Assembly (NCBI GenBank): GCA_029339195.1
Contig: JAPTJF010000088.1
Span: forward strand, 62,001 to 126,000
Reading direction: 5' to 3'
DNA: 64,000 bases
Origin: Micractinium sp. NFX-FRZ
Taxonomy: Eukaryota; Chlorophyta; Trebouxiophyceae; Chlorellales; Chlorellaceae
Shown: positions 63,937 to 64,000 of the stretch, in pieces
Layout: each line of letters begins with the position of its first letter
Numbering within the stretch: position 1 is the first letter of the stretch
Translations under genes and position numbers: made by a program
Notes under the pieces: generated by a model
The model's database searches: none
What the model was told of the DNA's origin: nothing
The model's input: the letters and a program-made list of their open reading frames with translations, nothing else

Positions 63937-64000
63937 CTGCAAGCGAGCAGACAGGCAGGCGGCAGAAGAAGCAGCTGGGCGTCAGCCAGGGTTCAAGCAG

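Overview
This is nuclear DNA of a green alga, most likely a core chlorophyte. It is GC-rich and dense with short introns (about 110 can be modelled). Several genes end near TGTAA, the chlorophyte polyadenylation signal. Some proteins carry plastid transit peptides, such as plant-type APS reductase, plastid release factor 1 and a YgfZ-like protein. No prokaryotic operons, CRISPR arrays, rRNA or convincing tRNA genes were seen. All exon models were built by eye from GT-AG or GC-AG sites, reading-phase agreement and family similarity.

Layout, left half: organellar ribosomal protein bL21 (-, 331-1655); an O-fucosyltransferase-like type II membrane protein (+, 2505-6319); APC13, a subunit of the anaphase-promoting complex (-, 7196-7699); a plastid YgfZ-like folate-binding protein (-, 8131-12134); an Ala-rich ORF without a clear start (+, 12493-13224); a SAC3/LENG8-like protein (+, 14139-20304); an unrecognised multipass membrane protein (-, 21752-24318); a COG5-like gene with reading-frame damage (-, 24375-about 27720); an unrecognised 268-aa protein (+, 28341-29779).

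Layout, right half: from 30838 to the right edge every recognised gene is on the minus strand. These are MOB1, APS reductase, haspin kinase, a small plastid coiled-coil protein, the UTP13/TBL3 WD40 protein, SRP14, a cGMP-dependent-type protein kinase, plastid RF1, and the last exons of a cyclin cut by the window edge. A reverse-transcriptase tail fragment lies in the 3' flank of SRP14. Mitotic functions recur (APC13, MOB1, haspin, cyclin), but nothing shows that they form a functional cluster.

The most unusual signal is structural. In at least seven genes (bL21, YgfZ-like, SAC3, MOB1, UTP13, SRP14, RF1) an intron holds one or more decayed copies of the edge of its own neighbouring exon. Copies upstream of an exon usually keep the 3' splice site plus the start of the exon; copies downstream keep the end of the exon plus the 5' splice site. 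I count about 14 such 'ghost exon' copies. They look like repeated local duplication of exon-intron boundaries, and they bear on how introns grow or arise in this genome. About 4 percent of modelled introns also start with GC instead of GT.
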